A stretch of 64,000 nt of DNA from Curtobacterium sp. GC_Cur_3. GTDB lineage: Bacteria; Actinomycetota; Actinomycetes; Actinomycetales; Microbacteriaceae. Below the pieces are notes generated by a model. That model had not been told where the DNA came from and ran no database searches. It saw only the letters and a program-made list of their open reading frames with translations. Shown here piece by piece: positions 25,565 through 33,900 of the stretch. Both the position numbers and the translations under genes were made by a program. The stretch covers positions 1 through 64,000 of the forward strand of contig NZ_JALNUI010000003.1 of the NCBI RefSeq assembly GCF_026544205.1. Reading direction: 5' to 3'. The number at the start of each line of letters is the position of its first letter. Positions within the stretch are counted from its first letter, which is position 1.

Positions 25565-26199
25565 GCGTCGAGCGGGAGGAGCACGGTCGGGGCGGGGGCG
25601 GCCTCGCGGCCGGCGAAGGGCACGGGGCGGCACACCATGAGGTGGTCCCCCGGGGTGACCCCGGCCAGGTCGGCGTTCTCGAGGATGACGACGCCAGCGG
25701 TGCAGAGCGCGACGTGGGTCGGCCAGGTCTCGGTGTGTGCCGGCGCCTCCATCGTCATGTAGTCGATCCCGGCGAAGCGCACGCCGTGGTCGACGAGCCA
25801 CGCGGCGCCGCTCGGGCCGAGTCCCACCCAGGTGTCCGAGCGGACGTTCCTGGTCAGGGCGTCGGTCGAGTTGCGGGTGCGGAACAGCACGCGCTCGGCG
25901 CCGTCGGCACCCGCGGCGACCAAGTCGTCGGCCGTGATCTCCTCGACGACGTGCCGGAGGTCGAGGACGCGGACCCGACCGACGACGCTTGCCAGGGGGA
26001 TCTCGTCGACCGTCGCACCACCGGGGACGAAGTGCGCCGGGGCGTCGACGTGGGTGCCCGTGTGGGCGCCGATCAGCCACCGGGACACGTCGGACGGGAA
26101 GCCGTCGGCGATCTCCTCGACCATCTCGAAGGTGGGCCGCCTGCCCCAGTGCAGCATCTCCGTGTGGATCGGGATGGTGAGGTCGATCGCGTCGGTCAT
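25561..26199 (-). CDS. Cyclase/kynurenine-formamidase-like metal hydrolase (PF04199)
   Basis: A 212-residue member of the cyclase family, which includes bacterial kynurenine formamidase and isatin hydrolase. The metal motif is HTGTHVDAPAHF with H46, H50, D52 and H56. Other family patterns are LFRTRNS and FAGIDYMTMEAP. These enzymes open N-formyl or cyclic amide bonds. The ATG at 26199 follows a GGAGGG ribosome site. The frame is open far upstream, but the chosen start leaves operator pair 6 free. Confidence 0.87.
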   Translation of the reverse strand: MTDAIDLTIPIHTEMLHWGRRPTFEMVEEIADGFPSDVSRWLIGAHTGTHVDAPAHFVPGGATVDEIPLASVVGRVRVLDLRHVVEEITADDLVAAGADGAERVLFRTRNSTDALTRNVRSDTWVGLGPSGAAWLVDHGVRFAGIDYMTMEAPAHTETWPTHVALCTAGVVILENADLAGVTPGDHLMVCRPVPFAGREAAPAPTVLLPLDA

Positions 26200-26216
26200 G
26201 GACCCTCCGGCAGAGT

Positions 26217-26243
26217 GGATTCGATGTGAGCTAGATTGTATCC
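26217..26243. promoter_or_regulatory. Operator pair 6 (cyclase/hydrolase pair and MBL gene)
   Basis: Cores GGATTC (26217-26222) and GTATCC (26238-26243, in ATTGTATCCAT) are centred 21 bp apart in the 66-bp divergent gap. It is the last of the six sites and marks the right edge of the regulon. Confidence 0.64.
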
Positions 26244-26265
26244 ATCCCGAGGAGAGGTGCAAGCG

Positions 26266-27069
26266 ATGACGGAGACCTCCGAGCGTCCGGACCTGACCGG
26301 GCCGCCCACGGCGCTCGTGCCGCTCGTCCTCGGGTGGGAGCCGATCCCGGAGTCCCTGTCGCTGCGCGGCGGCGACCCGGCGCACTTCCTGCTCGAACCC
26401 GTGACGGGCGCGGCGGTCGTGTTCGCGGACGGGTGGGTGCTCCTCGACGGTGGGTTCCACCTCGACCGCGTGCGCGACCCCGTCGCCCGTGCAGCCCACT
26501 ACGACCACCAGAGCTACACCGCCGTCGTGCCCCCGGGGGACGCGCTCGCCGAGGGCATCGCGGCCGCCGGGCTCCGCTGGTCGGACCTGGCGCTGTGTGC
26601 GATCTCGCACGTCCACCTCGACCACACCGGGGGACTGCGTCTGGCACCGCCCGGCACACCCGTGGCGCTGCAGCGCCGGGAGTGGGACTGGCTCGGGAGC
26701 GGGGTCGGCCGCCGCGAGACGGTCGTGCCGGCCGACGTCCTCGACGCCGACGTGCGCGTGCTGCTGCTGGACGGCGACACCGAGCTGGCGCCGGGCCTGA
26801 CCGCGCTCGACACCCGCGGGCACACCCCGGGGCACCAGTCCTTCCGCGTGGACCTGCCCGACCGCTCCGTCGTGTTGGCGTGCGACGCCGCTGACCTGCG
26901 GCGGAACGTCACCGAGCGTCGCCCGTGCGGCTGGGTCGCCCGGCCCGAGGACGCCGTGGTTGCGGAGCGGGCGATCGACCGGCTCGCCGACCTCGACCTC
27001 GAGCCCGGCGTCGAGGTCTGGCCGGGACACGACCCGGCCTGGGGTCCGTGGGTCCGTCCGCGCACCTGA
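26266..27069 (+). CDS. Metallo-beta-lactamase-fold hydrolase, N-acyl-homoserine-lactonase-like
   Basis: A 267-residue MBL-fold enzyme. The dinuclear site is SHVHLDHTGG (H115, H117, D119, H120), followed by RGHTPGHQSF, ACDAAD and WPGHD. The order and spacing resemble the AiiA-type lactonase group, which opens lactone rings. In this cluster it may hydrolyse a lactone or lactam intermediate and need not act in quorum quenching. The ATG at 26266 follows GGAGAGG. It is the last gene that I assign to the catabolic cluster. Confidence 0.85.
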   Translation: MTETSERPDLTGPPTALVPLVLGWEPIPESLSLRGGDPAHFLLEPVTGAAVVFADGWVLLDGGFHLDRVRDPVARAAHYDHQSYTAVVPPGDALAEGIAAAGLRWSDLALCAISHVHLDHTGGLRLAPPGTPVALQRREWDWLGSGVGRRETVVPADVLDADVRVLLLDGDTELAPGLTALDTRGHTPGHQSFRVDLPDRSVVLACDAADLRRNVTERRPCGWVARPEDAVVAERAIDRLADLDLEPGVEVWPGHDPAWGPWVRPRT

Positions 27070-27076
27070 CCGCGAC

Positions 27077-27105
27077 TTGACCTGCCTGTCCTACATACGT
27101 AGAGT
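27077..27105 (+). promoter_or_regulatory. Promoter of the padR operon with overlapping dyad
   Basis: TTGACC (27077-27082) and TAGAGT (27100-27105) are separated by 17 bp. The dyad CTACatacGTAG (27091-27102) overlaps the -10 box, as expected for an autorepressed promoter. The start codon is only 8 bp after the -10 box, so the transcript is probably leaderless. Confidence 0.5.
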
Positions 27106-27112
27106 CAGCGGC

Positions 27113-27463
27113 GTGGAACCCCTGAACCGCATCACCGCCCCGACGGTCGACGTCCTCACGGCCCTGCTCGACAACGACGGCCCCGTGTGGGGCCTGCTCG
27201 TCGTCAAGCAGACGGAACGCCCGACCGGCACCGTCTACCCGATCCTGGAACGACTCGAGGAACGCGGGTGGGTCGAGTCCTCGTGGGACGACGACCCCGA
27301 CCACCGCGGCCCCCGACGCCGTCTCTACGCCTTCACCCCGGACGGCCGCGCCGCAGCGCAGGACCTCCGCCGGTCGTGGGTCCGCACCGAGCGGCCGTCC
27401 CGTGCCGCCGGGGCCACCGGCACCGCCCGTGCCACCCGCATCGGCACGGTGGTGACGCCGTGA
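27113..27463 (+). CDS. PadR-family transcriptional regulator
   Basis: A 116-residue winged-helix protein of the PadR type: TVDVLTALLDNDGPVWGLLVVKQ, then GTVYPILERLEERGWVES and GPRRRLYAFTPDGRAA. PadR proteins repress membrane-protein and efflux genes. The GTG at 27113 is preceded by a promoter and no ribosome site. Its stop overlaps the next GTG by 4 bp, and the operon continues with two membrane proteins of unknown function. This padR-plus-membrane-protein arrangement is common in actinobacteria. Confidence 0.85.
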   Translation: MEPLNRITAPTVDVLTALLDNDGPVWGLLVVKQTERPTGTVYPILERLEERGWVESSWDDDPDHRGPRRRLYAFTPDGRAAAQDLRRSWVRTERPSRAAGATGTARATRIGTVVTP

Positions 27464-28182
27464 GCCTCCACGAGCACGTCATCGCGCTCGCCGTGGCCTG
27501 GTCACCGGCCGACCAGCGCACCACCCGCCGCGAGCAGTGGGCCGCTGACGTGCGGGACGCCCACGAGCTCGGCCTCCGCCCCGGGCAGGTCGCCCGTGGT
27601 GCCCTGCGCACCACCATCGTGCGCCGCACCGCGCGCCGCCCGGGTGACGGACCGGTCGCACCGGTCCTCGTCGTGGCCGCGGCCGTCGTCTCCGTCCTGG
27701 TCGCCGTCGCGTTCGACATGCGCCTCGGCGGGCACTTCGGGTCCGGCGAGTGGGGCTGGTACGGGTTCATGACGGTCGACGCCCTGCTCGGCTCCGTCCT
27801 GCCGGCGCTCGCCGTCGCGGCGGTGCTGGTCGTCCGTGGCACCCGTCGACCGGCCGTCACGACCCCGGTCACAGCGCTCTTGGTGCTCACAGCGGTCGTC
27901 GTCGGCACGGCACCGGTGTGGCTCGGTCCGACGCTCGTCCCCGGGGACTGGATCCTGCCGACCGCCGGCCTCGCCGGTTTCCTGCTCTGCACCGCCGGTC
28001 CCGGTGTCCGCTGGGCAGCGCTCGCCCTGCCGACGCTGCTGTCAGTGGTGACGCACCAGTTCGCCGGCCGGATCACCGTCACGTGGCTGCCGTTCGTGGA
28101 CCACCTCCCCGCGCTGCTGGCGCTCGTCGTCGGCACCCTCCTCGTCCTCAGCTCGCCTCGTCAGGAAGCCGCCGTCGCATGA
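27460..28182 (+). CDS. Multi-pass membrane protein of unknown function
   Basis: A 240-residue protein. A soluble N-terminus (HVIALAVAWSPADQRTTRREQWAADVRDA) is followed by about five hydrophobic segments from residue 70 on. The N-terminal part looks like those of membrane proteins that follow padR in actinobacterial operons, but I cannot name the family. The GTG start overlaps the padR stop, and its own stop overlaps the next gene as ATGA, so all three are translated together. Confidence 0.72.
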   Translation: MSLHEHVIALAVAWSPADQRTTRREQWAADVRDAHELGLRPGQVARGALRTTIVRRTARRPGDGPVAPVLVVAAAVVSVLVAVAFDMRLGGHFGSGEWGWYGFMTVDALLGSVLPALAVAAVLVVRGTRRPAVTTPVTALLVLTAVVVGTAPVWLGPTLVPGDWILPTAGLAGFLLCTAGPGVRWAALALPTLLSVVTHQFAGRITVTWLPFVDHLPALLALVVGTLLVLSSPRQEAAVA

Positions 28183-28757
28183 AGAACCGCACCGTGTACA
28201 TCACCGCGATCGGCACGGGCGCGATCGTCCTGACCGCCGCCGTCTGCGTGGTCGGGGGCTTCCTCGGCGGCGCGGTCGACGCCACCGAGATGCCTGCCCG
28301 GCCGTCGTCGTTCGCGCTCCCCACGGGTCCGGCGCTGCTCACCGCGTCCGCCGGGCCGATCGACGTCGAGCTGACGGTCGACGGCCCGCGGGTCCTCACG
28401 CAGGTCCACGACGACGGCGAGCTGCAGACCGTCGGAGGTGATCGTCGGCACGCCGGGCTCCGCGCGGACCGGGTGCTCACGTCGGGAGGGGTGTCGGGCG
28501 GCGAGGCCGAGGACACGCACCACGCCTACGGGGTGCTCGTCGGGCAGGCCGGGACCGACGTCACGGCGGTGTCCGTCGTCGCGGACGGGCACCGGACCGC
28601 AGCTGTGCTCCGGGACGGCCAGTGGGCGGCGGTCTGGACCGTCCGCCGGGTCGACGAGCTGCCGACGGAGGCGACCATCCGGTACGCGACCCGGGACGGA
28701 GCGGAGCACCGCGTCTCGACGGCTGCCGTCGACGACGTGCGGCCGTCTGCCGGGTAG
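28179..28757 (+). CDS. Membrane-anchored hypothetical protein
   Basis: A 192-residue protein with a single N-terminal membrane segment (VYITAIGTGAIVLTAAVCVV) and an extracytoplasmic remainder rich in beta-strand-like sequence. No family recognised. It is the third gene of the padR operon and overlaps the preceding stop by 4 bp. Confidence 0.68.
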   Translation: MKNRTVYITAIGTGAIVLTAAVCVVGGFLGGAVDATEMPARPSSFALPTGPALLTASAGPIDVELTVDGPRVLTQVHDDGELQTVGGDRRHAGLRADRVLTSGGVSGGEAEDTHHAYGVLVGQAGTDVTAVSVVADGHRTAAVLRDGQWAAVWTVRRVDELPTEATIRYATRDGAEHRVSTAAVDDVRPSAG

Positions 28758-28791
28758 CGCCAGACGCGAGGCTGGCAGTCGGGCCGCGGCC

Positions 28792-29268
28792 TCAGCCGAC
28801 GGGCAGACCGATGCGGTCACGTTCCAACGAGGAGCGCAGGGCTGCCAGTGCTGCGCGTGCCACGTCGAACTCGCCCGACGGCACCGCTGCGCGGACGAGG
28901 TCGTCGAGGGAGTCCGCGAACGTGGCCTCCGCTTCCTCGACGAGTCGCAGGCCGGACGGCGTGAGACTCACGAGCGACGAACGCCCGTCTGCCGGGTTCG
29001 GGTGGCGACGGACCCAGCCGTTGCGCTCGAGCCGGTCGATCCCCTTGCTGATCGCACCGACCCCGGCTGCGAAGTAGTTCGCCGTGTCCGCGACGCGGGA
29101 GCCCGGGTTCCTGCGGAAGTACCGGAGGAACTCGAACTGGGTGGTGACGACGCCGTGTCGGTCGCGGAGGCGTTCGTTCACCGCGTTGTAGAGGCGGGTC
29201 TCGACCCGCACCAGGTCGTCGAAGAACTGGCTCAGGTCGCTGTCGCTGGGTGCCCCGTTGGTTGCCAC
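28792..29268 (-). CDS. MarR-family transcriptional regulator
   Basis: A 158-residue winged-helix regulator: TQFEFLRYFRRNPGSRVADTANYF, then GAISKGIDRLERNGWVRRHPNPADGRSSLVSLTPSG, the typical MarR recognition helix and wing. I chose the GTG at 29268 because a perfect palindrome (29271-29292) lies just upstream; an ATG at 29301 would place that operator inside the gene. It is divergent from an esterase gene and probably represses both itself and the esterase. Confidence 0.85.
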   Translation of the reverse strand: MATNGAPSDSDLSQFFDDLVRVETRLYNAVNERLRDRHGVVTTQFEFLRYFRRNPGSRVADTANYFAAGVGAISKGIDRLERNGWVRRHPNPADGRSSLVSLTPSGLRLVEEAEATFADSLDDLVRAAVPSGEFDVARAALAALRSSLERDRIGLPVG

Positions 29269-29270
29269 GG

Positions 29271-29292
29271 CATGTAGTCTACCCACTACATG
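29271..29292. promoter_or_regulatory. Perfect palindrome, probable MarR operator
   Basis: CATGTAGT-ctaccc-ACTACATG is an 8-bp perfect inverted repeat with a 6-bp spacer. It lies between the divergent marR and esterase genes, directly upstream of the marR start and 39 bp before the esterase start. Confidence 0.72.
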
Positions 29293-29330
29293 CCGCGGCA
29301 TCGAGTTGCGACGATCGCCAGGGAGACCAC

Positions 29331-30233
29331 ATGAGCAAGGAACAGCGTCGAGCGCTCGACGCACAGCTGGGTCACGCACCGCAGCCCGACGGGCCGGTCC
29401 CGGTCGAGCAGATGCGAGCCGGGTTCGCGCACTTCATGGGCACCTTCGCCGTGCCCGACGGTGTGACACGGTCCACGGCACGACTCGGAGGACGTCCGGC
29501 GGTCGAGGTCGACCCGGATGCCGACCCCCGACCCGGCACCATCCTGTACTTCCACGGTGGGTCCTTTTCCCTCGGTTCACCGGAGACCGCGATGGCGTTG
29601 ACGGCACACCTCGTCGAACGCACCGGGGTCCGAGCCGTCTCGCTGGACTACCGGCTGGCGCCAGAGCACCCGTTCCCCGCGGCGATCGAGGACTGCGTCG
29701 CCGCGTACCGGGAGCTGCTCGACGGCGGTCTCCCTGCCGACCAGGTCGTGTTCGCCGGGGACTCGGCAGGGGGCGGGCTCACGGTCACGACCACGCTCGC
29801 TGCTCGGGACGCCGGCCTGCCGATGCCCGCCGCGATCGTCGCGTTCTCCGCGGGCCTCGACCACACCCGCTCCGGAGCGTCGATCCACACCAAGGACGGC
29901 ATCGACCCGTTGTTCTCGCCGTCGGGACTGCGCCGCACCGGCGACTTCTACCTCGCAGGACAGGACCCGGAGCAGCCGCTGCTGGCCCCTGCCGTGCTGG
30001 CCGACCTGACCGGGTTCCCTCCGATGCTGCTGCAGGTCGGGACGAACGAACTCCTGCTCGACGACTCCGTGCGGTTGGCCGACCGTGCACGCGAGGCCGG
30101 CGTGGACGTCGTCCTCGACGTCGTCGCCGACGTGCCGCACGTGTTCCCCGCGTTCGTCGGGCTGCTCGACGAGGCCGACGAGGCGATCGAGCGGGCTGCG
30201 TTGTTCATCACGCAACGCCTCAGGAGACGGTGA
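29331..30233 (+). CDS. Alpha/beta hydrolase, hormone-sensitive-lipase family esterase
   Basis: A 300-residue esterase of family IV (PF07859). The oxyanion motif is YFHGGSF (75-77 are HGG), the nucleophile is S145 in GDSAGGG, and the Asp and His are in ELLLDD and VPHVFP. Y-R-L-A-P-E-H-P is the conserved family stretch. Cytoplasmic, acting on short-chain esters or lactones. The ATG follows GGGAGA. Probably controlled by the divergent MarR protein. Confidence 0.9.
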   Translation: MSKEQRRALDAQLGHAPQPDGPVPVEQMRAGFAHFMGTFAVPDGVTRSTARLGGRPAVEVDPDADPRPGTILYFHGGSFSLGSPETAMALTAHLVERTGVRAVSLDYRLAPEHPFPAAIEDCVAAYRELLDGGLPADQVVFAGDSAGGGLTVTTTLAARDAGLPMPAAIVAFSAGLDHTRSGASIHTKDGIDPLFSPSGLRRTGDFYLAGQDPEQPLLAPAVLADLTGFPPMLLQVGTNELLLDDSVRLADRAREAGVDVVLDVVADVPHVFPAFVGLLDEADEAIERAALFITQRLRRR

Positions 30234-30242
30234 GCACGGAGC

Positions 30243-30284
30243 GGACGGGAGGCGCGGTGCGGGCGGGCACCGAGCCTCCCGTCC
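30243..30284. terminator. GGGAGGCTCG-family hairpin after the esterase
   Basis: Arms 30243-30260 and 30267-30284 pair over 18 bp with one mismatch. It belongs to the recurrent GACGGGAGGC / GCCTCCCGTC element seen at several gene ends in this window. Confidence 0.65.
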
Positions 30285-30312
30285 GTCACGTGGTCGCGTC
30301 CCGGAACGGCGG

Positions 30313-30342
30313 AAGGCCCCGCGACCGAGGTCGCGGGGCCTT
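30313..30342. terminator. Bidirectional intrinsic terminator
   Basis: AAGGCCCCGCGACC and GGTCGCGGGGCCTT form a perfect 14-bp stem with a 2-base loop, flanked by AA and TT. It separates the convergent esterase and phosphoesterase genes. Confidence 0.85.
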
Positions 30343-30359
30343 CTTGTCAGCGAGTCAGC

Positions 30360-32492
30360 TCACTTGACCGTCGTGGTGAGGGTCGGGCTGGTGCTGCCGG
30401 CGATGATCGTGTTCCCGCTGAAGACGGCGCGCAGGTCGTGCGAGCCCTTCTTCAGCGTGAACCGGGTCGCGGCCACGTTGCGGCTGACCTGCACGGTCTT
30501 GATGTGCTTGGTGCCGTCGTAGATCCGCACCTCACCGTTCACCACGATGCCGCGCGAGGTGACCCGCACGTCCGCCCGGGTGCCGGAGTAGGTGAGCGCC
30601 GTCGCCGACGCGGCCTTGTCGACCGTGACGGTGGCCGGACGGGTCGTCGCCGAGTTCCCGCCCGAGTAGGTCGAGTCGCTCGTGAACGACGCCGTGATGC
30701 TGTGCGTGCCGACCTTGAGCGTCTTCGGCAGCGCGAACGTCGCCGTGCTCTTGGCCACCGGAGCGGTGCCGAGCGCCTTGCCGGCCTCCGAGAAGGTGAC
30801 GGTGCCGCTCTTGTCGCCGACGCCGCCGCCGATCGTCGCGGTGACGGTGACCGGCTTGGTCGTGCCGTACGCCTGCTTCGGGGCGGAGAGCGCGAGCGTG
30901 GTGGTGGTCGCCGGCAGGGTCGCCTTGAGCGTGAACTGGTCCACGTTCGAGCCGATGGGTGCCGGGTCAGCCGAGGCGGTCGGCTTCAGCGTGACGCCGC
31001 AGTCGTCGACCTTGCCGTGCTGGACGGCCGAGTTGAGCGTGGTGCAGTCGCTGGCGCGGACCGTGGTGACGGCGAGGTTGTCGTCCGTGACGCCGACCTT
31101 GACGTAGGTGCGGACGTGCTCCTGGTTCTCGACCGAGTTGGCGAAGTGGCGCTTGCCGGTCGGGTCGAGCGGGTCCGCTCCGTAGCCGCCCTGGGTGGAG
31201 TCCGGGGTGGTCAGGTCGTAGTACTTCGAGCCCGACGCCGAGTTCGCGGTCAGGTAGATGACGCCACCGGGGCCGGCGAAGACCTCGTCAGCGCCCGGCT
31301 GCTCGGCCGGGTTGGCCTTCTTGCCGTTCTTGATCGCGTAGCTGCGCGAGTACGAGTGGTCGTGGCCCTGCAGGACGATGTCGACGCCCATGTCGGAGAA
31401 CGCACGCGTGAAGTCGAACCGGCGCTGCTGGTTGTCCTTGTCGTTCGCGTGGTCGGCCGGCGAGTAGATCGAGTGGTGGTAGACCAGCGCGGTCCACTTG
31501 GCGTCGTCACCGTGGCGGGTGATCACGTCGCGGACGTAGTTCACGTGCGCTGCGTCCGAGCCGCCCGCGTAGGCGTTCGAGTTGATGTCGATGAACAGGA
31601 CGCCCTTGTACATGTACCAGTAGTCGCCGCCCGAGTTCGTGGTGGTGTTGCCGGCCGGGTAGAAGTCCGGCACCTTGAGCGAGTTCGGCAGCTGGTTGTG
31701 CTGCTCGTACGACTTGCCGCCGACGTCGTGGTTGCCGATGGTGGAGGCCCACGGGTAGCGCTTCAGCACGTCGCTGCTGTCGGCGAACGCGCCCCACTGG
31801 TACTCGTTGTTGGCGTTCTCGACCTGGTCGCCGCCGGAGACGAGGAGCTCGGCGTTCTTCTCCTTGGTCGTGGCGTACTTCAGGGTGTCGGCCCAGCCGG
31901 CACCGTCGTCGTCGACGAAGCCCGACGACCCGATCTGCGGGTCACCGAAGAACAGGAAGTCGAAGTCGCCGCTGAAGCTCTTCGTGGAGAACGTGTACGG
32001 GGTGGACCAGGCGGAACCGTCCGCGGCACCGACGTGGTACGTGTACGTCGTGTCCGGCTCGAGGCCGTCGATGACCGCGTGCGCGTTGACGTAGCCGGCC
32101 TCGTTGGCGATGCCCGGGATCGTCTTCGTGCTGCTGTCGACGGTGCTGCTGTCGGCCGCCGTGTTCGCGGTCGCCGAGGCAGGGATGGTCGTCTTCGCGT
32201 CGGTGAAGACGCCGCCGGTCATCGAGTCGGTCTTCTGGATCTCGACCGACTGGGCGACGTTGGTCGGGAAGTACCAGGACGCGATGCGCTGGCTCTCGGT
32301 CGCGCCGACGCCGAGCAGGATGTGGATCGGGGTGCCGGTGGAGATGTTCGTGGTCGGCGTGATCGCGGCTGCGGTGGCCGAGCTGGTGCCCATGAAGGAG
32401 GCACCCGCGAGGAGCGCGGCCCCGAGGACTGCGCCGCCGACGCGGAGGGTGGTGGATCTGCGCCGGGTGCTGGCGCCAGACAGGAGACTCAT
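30360..32492 (-). CDS. Secreted metallophosphoesterase (purple acid phosphatase-like) with Ig-like domains
   Basis: A 710-residue exported protein. After an RRR-containing signal peptide (about residues 1-42), an Fn3-like purple-acid-phosphatase N-terminal domain (SQRIASWYFPTN, GLEPDTTYTYHVG) is followed by the metallophosphatase domain: FFGDPQIG, SGGDQVE, IGNHDVG, VYHHSIYS and LQGHDHSYSRS, which supply the dimetal ligands. The last 160 residues contain bacterial Ig-like repeats (TVTATIGGGVGDKSGTVTF, GTHSITASFTSD). It probably releases phosphate from external esters. Unlike many such proteins, the end shows no sorting signal. Confidence 0.9.
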   Translation of the reverse strand: MSLLSGASTRRRSTTLRVGGAVLGAALLAGASFMGTSSATAAAITPTTNISTGTPIHILLGVGATESQRIASWYFPTNVAQSVEIQKTDSMTGGVFTDAKTTIPASATANTAADSSTVDSSTKTIPGIANEAGYVNAHAVIDGLEPDTTYTYHVGAADGSAWSTPYTFSTKSFSGDFDFLFFGDPQIGSSGFVDDDGAGWADTLKYATTKEKNAELLVSGGDQVENANNEYQWGAFADSSDVLKRYPWASTIGNHDVGGKSYEQHNQLPNSLKVPDFYPAGNTTTNSGGDYWYMYKGVLFIDINSNAYAGGSDAAHVNYVRDVITRHGDDAKWTALVYHHSIYSPADHANDKDNQQRRFDFTRAFSDMGVDIVLQGHDHSYSRSYAIKNGKKANPAEQPGADEVFAGPGGVIYLTANSASGSKYYDLTTPDSTQGGYGADPLDPTGKRHFANSVENQEHVRTYVKVGVTDDNLAVTTVRASDCTTLNSAVQHGKVDDCGVTLKPTASADPAPIGSNVDQFTLKATLPATTTTLALSAPKQAYGTTKPVTVTATIGGGVGDKSGTVTFSEAGKALGTAPVAKSTATFALPKTLKVGTHSITASFTSDSTYSGGNSATTRPATVTVDKAASATALTYSGTRADVRVTSRGIVVNGEVRIYDGTKHIKTVQVSRNVAATRFTLKKGSHDLRAVFSGNTIIAGSTSPTLTTTVK

Positions 32493-32610
32493 GGAGGGTC
32501 CGTTCTCGTGGACAGGGGTGTGACGTGCACGGAAGACTCTGCATTCGCCTGGCAACGCCTTGGTGAACGCTGTGTGTCCATCCGTTCCGGGTTGGAAGGT
32601 GTTCAGCAGG

Positions 32611-33900
32611 TCAGCCCGCTGCGAGGCGCTCCACGAACCAGATCATCCCCATCACGAACACCCCGGCGGTCACGATCCCGGTGACCCAGAGCGACGCCCG
32701 GTGGGCCTTCCGGCGCAGCAGCGACAGCGGCGGGAACACGATGACGATGATCGCGAGCTGCACGGCCTCGATGCCGACGTTGAAGATGAGCAACGACACG
32801 AGCAGCTGCCAGGAGAACGCCTCGTGGATGCCGAGTGCCCCGGCGAACCCGAGCCCGTGGATGAGCCCGAACGCGAACACGACCGCCAGCCGCGTCCACC
32901 CGGCGCGGTCCAGGGCGAACCGGCCACCGTCGGGCACGATCAGCTCGTCCGCGTGGGACCGCCGCCGGAACAGCCGCCAGAGGTACCAGCCGGCGACGGC
33001 CGCGATCGACAGGGCGATGAGCGGCTCCACCACGATCGACGGCGGGCTGACGACCCCGAGCGCCGCCAGGATGAACGTGATCGAGTGGGCGATCGTGAAC
33101 GCCGACGCGGTGAACACGACCTCGCGCAGGCGGCGTGACCCCGCGATGAGCGCGACGAGGAACAGGATGTGGTCGATCCCGGTCAGCAGGTGCTCGGCGC
33201 CGAGCTGGAAGAACTCCCAGAACCGGGCGCCGGCGGACTGCTCGGTCGAGAACGAGGGCCGGTCGGCGTCGAGCGTCGCGGAGCCCTCCTGTGAGTCCAC
33301 GGCGTAGGTGACGATCGTCTTGGTGTCCTTGACGAACGTCTCGGAGTCCGGGAACAGCTTCGAGGTGACGACGTGCCCGGCGACCGTGTGCGCGGCGGAC
33401 GTGGGGCAGCGGAAGTCGGCGACGACCTCGGCGTACGGCACCTCGTCCTGCATGTCGACGTGCATCGGCTGCTGCAGGGTGCCCCGGCACTCGCGGCCCC
33501 CGGAGGTCACGGAGAACCGGTCGAGGACGTAGTCGGCCATGGTGTCCCGGTGCTGCTCGGCGACCCGGGTCATGGCGGGGAAGTCACCGTCGTCCCACGC
33601 TGCCTGGCCCTGCCGGTAGAACGCGTCCGCGTGCTCACTCGTGCCGACGGAGACGAGCATCAGGTCGTACTCCAGCCCCAGCCGTGCCTGCACGACCCCG
33701 GAGCCCTTCGAGGTCACGTGGGCGTACACGACCGAGCTGAAGCCGTGCGCGGACGCGGGTGCGGCACCGCCGACCAGCGCGACCAGGACGGTGCTGAGCA
33801 GGACGAGCGCGGCGAGCACCGTGGCGGCCACGCGGCCCAGGACTGCGGTGGTGTGGGGGGAGCGGCGAGGGGACGCCGTACGGGGGGTTCCGGGGATCAC
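32611..33900 (-). CDS. HupE/UreJ-like multi-pass membrane protein with extracytoplasmic domain
   Basis: A membrane protein of about 429 residues. A signal-like segment (VAATVLAALVLLSTVLVALVGG, ending ASAHG) is followed by an extracytoplasmic domain to about residue 225 and then six or seven hydrophobic segments with His-containing motifs GAEHLLTGIDHILFLVAL, FTIAHSITF and GLIHGLGFAGAL. These match the HupE/UreJ_2 family, some members of which move nickel or cobalt; function is otherwise unsettled. No good ATG exists. I used the GTG at 33900 behind a GGAG, with 33918 as an alternative. Confidence 0.78.
   Translation of the reverse strand: MIPGTPRTASPRRSPHTTAVLGRVAATVLAALVLLSTVLVALVGGAAPASAHGFSSVVYAHVTSKGSGVVQARLGLEYDLMLVSVGTSEHADAFYRQGQAAWDDGDFPAMTRVAEQHRDTMADYVLDRFSVTSGGRECRGTLQQPMHVDMQDEVPYAEVVADFRCPTSAAHTVAGHVVTSKLFPDSETFVKDTKTIVTYAVDSQEGSATLDADRPSFSTEQSAGARFWEFFQLGAEHLLTGIDHILFLVALIAGSRRLREVVFTASAFTIAHSITFILAALGVVSPPSIVVEPLIALSIAAVAGWYLWRLFRRRSHADELIVPDGGRFALDRAGWTRLAVVFAFGLIHGLGFAGALGIHEAFSWQLLVSLLIFNVGIEAVQLAIIVIVFPPLSLLRRKAHRASLWVTGIVTAGVFVMGMIWFVERLAAG

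Noticed and set aside
32550-32575. Possible PHO box (GTTCACC) upstream of the phosphoesterase
   Set aside because: Only one good heptamer is present. The next similar unit is 12 bp away instead of 11 and poorly matched.
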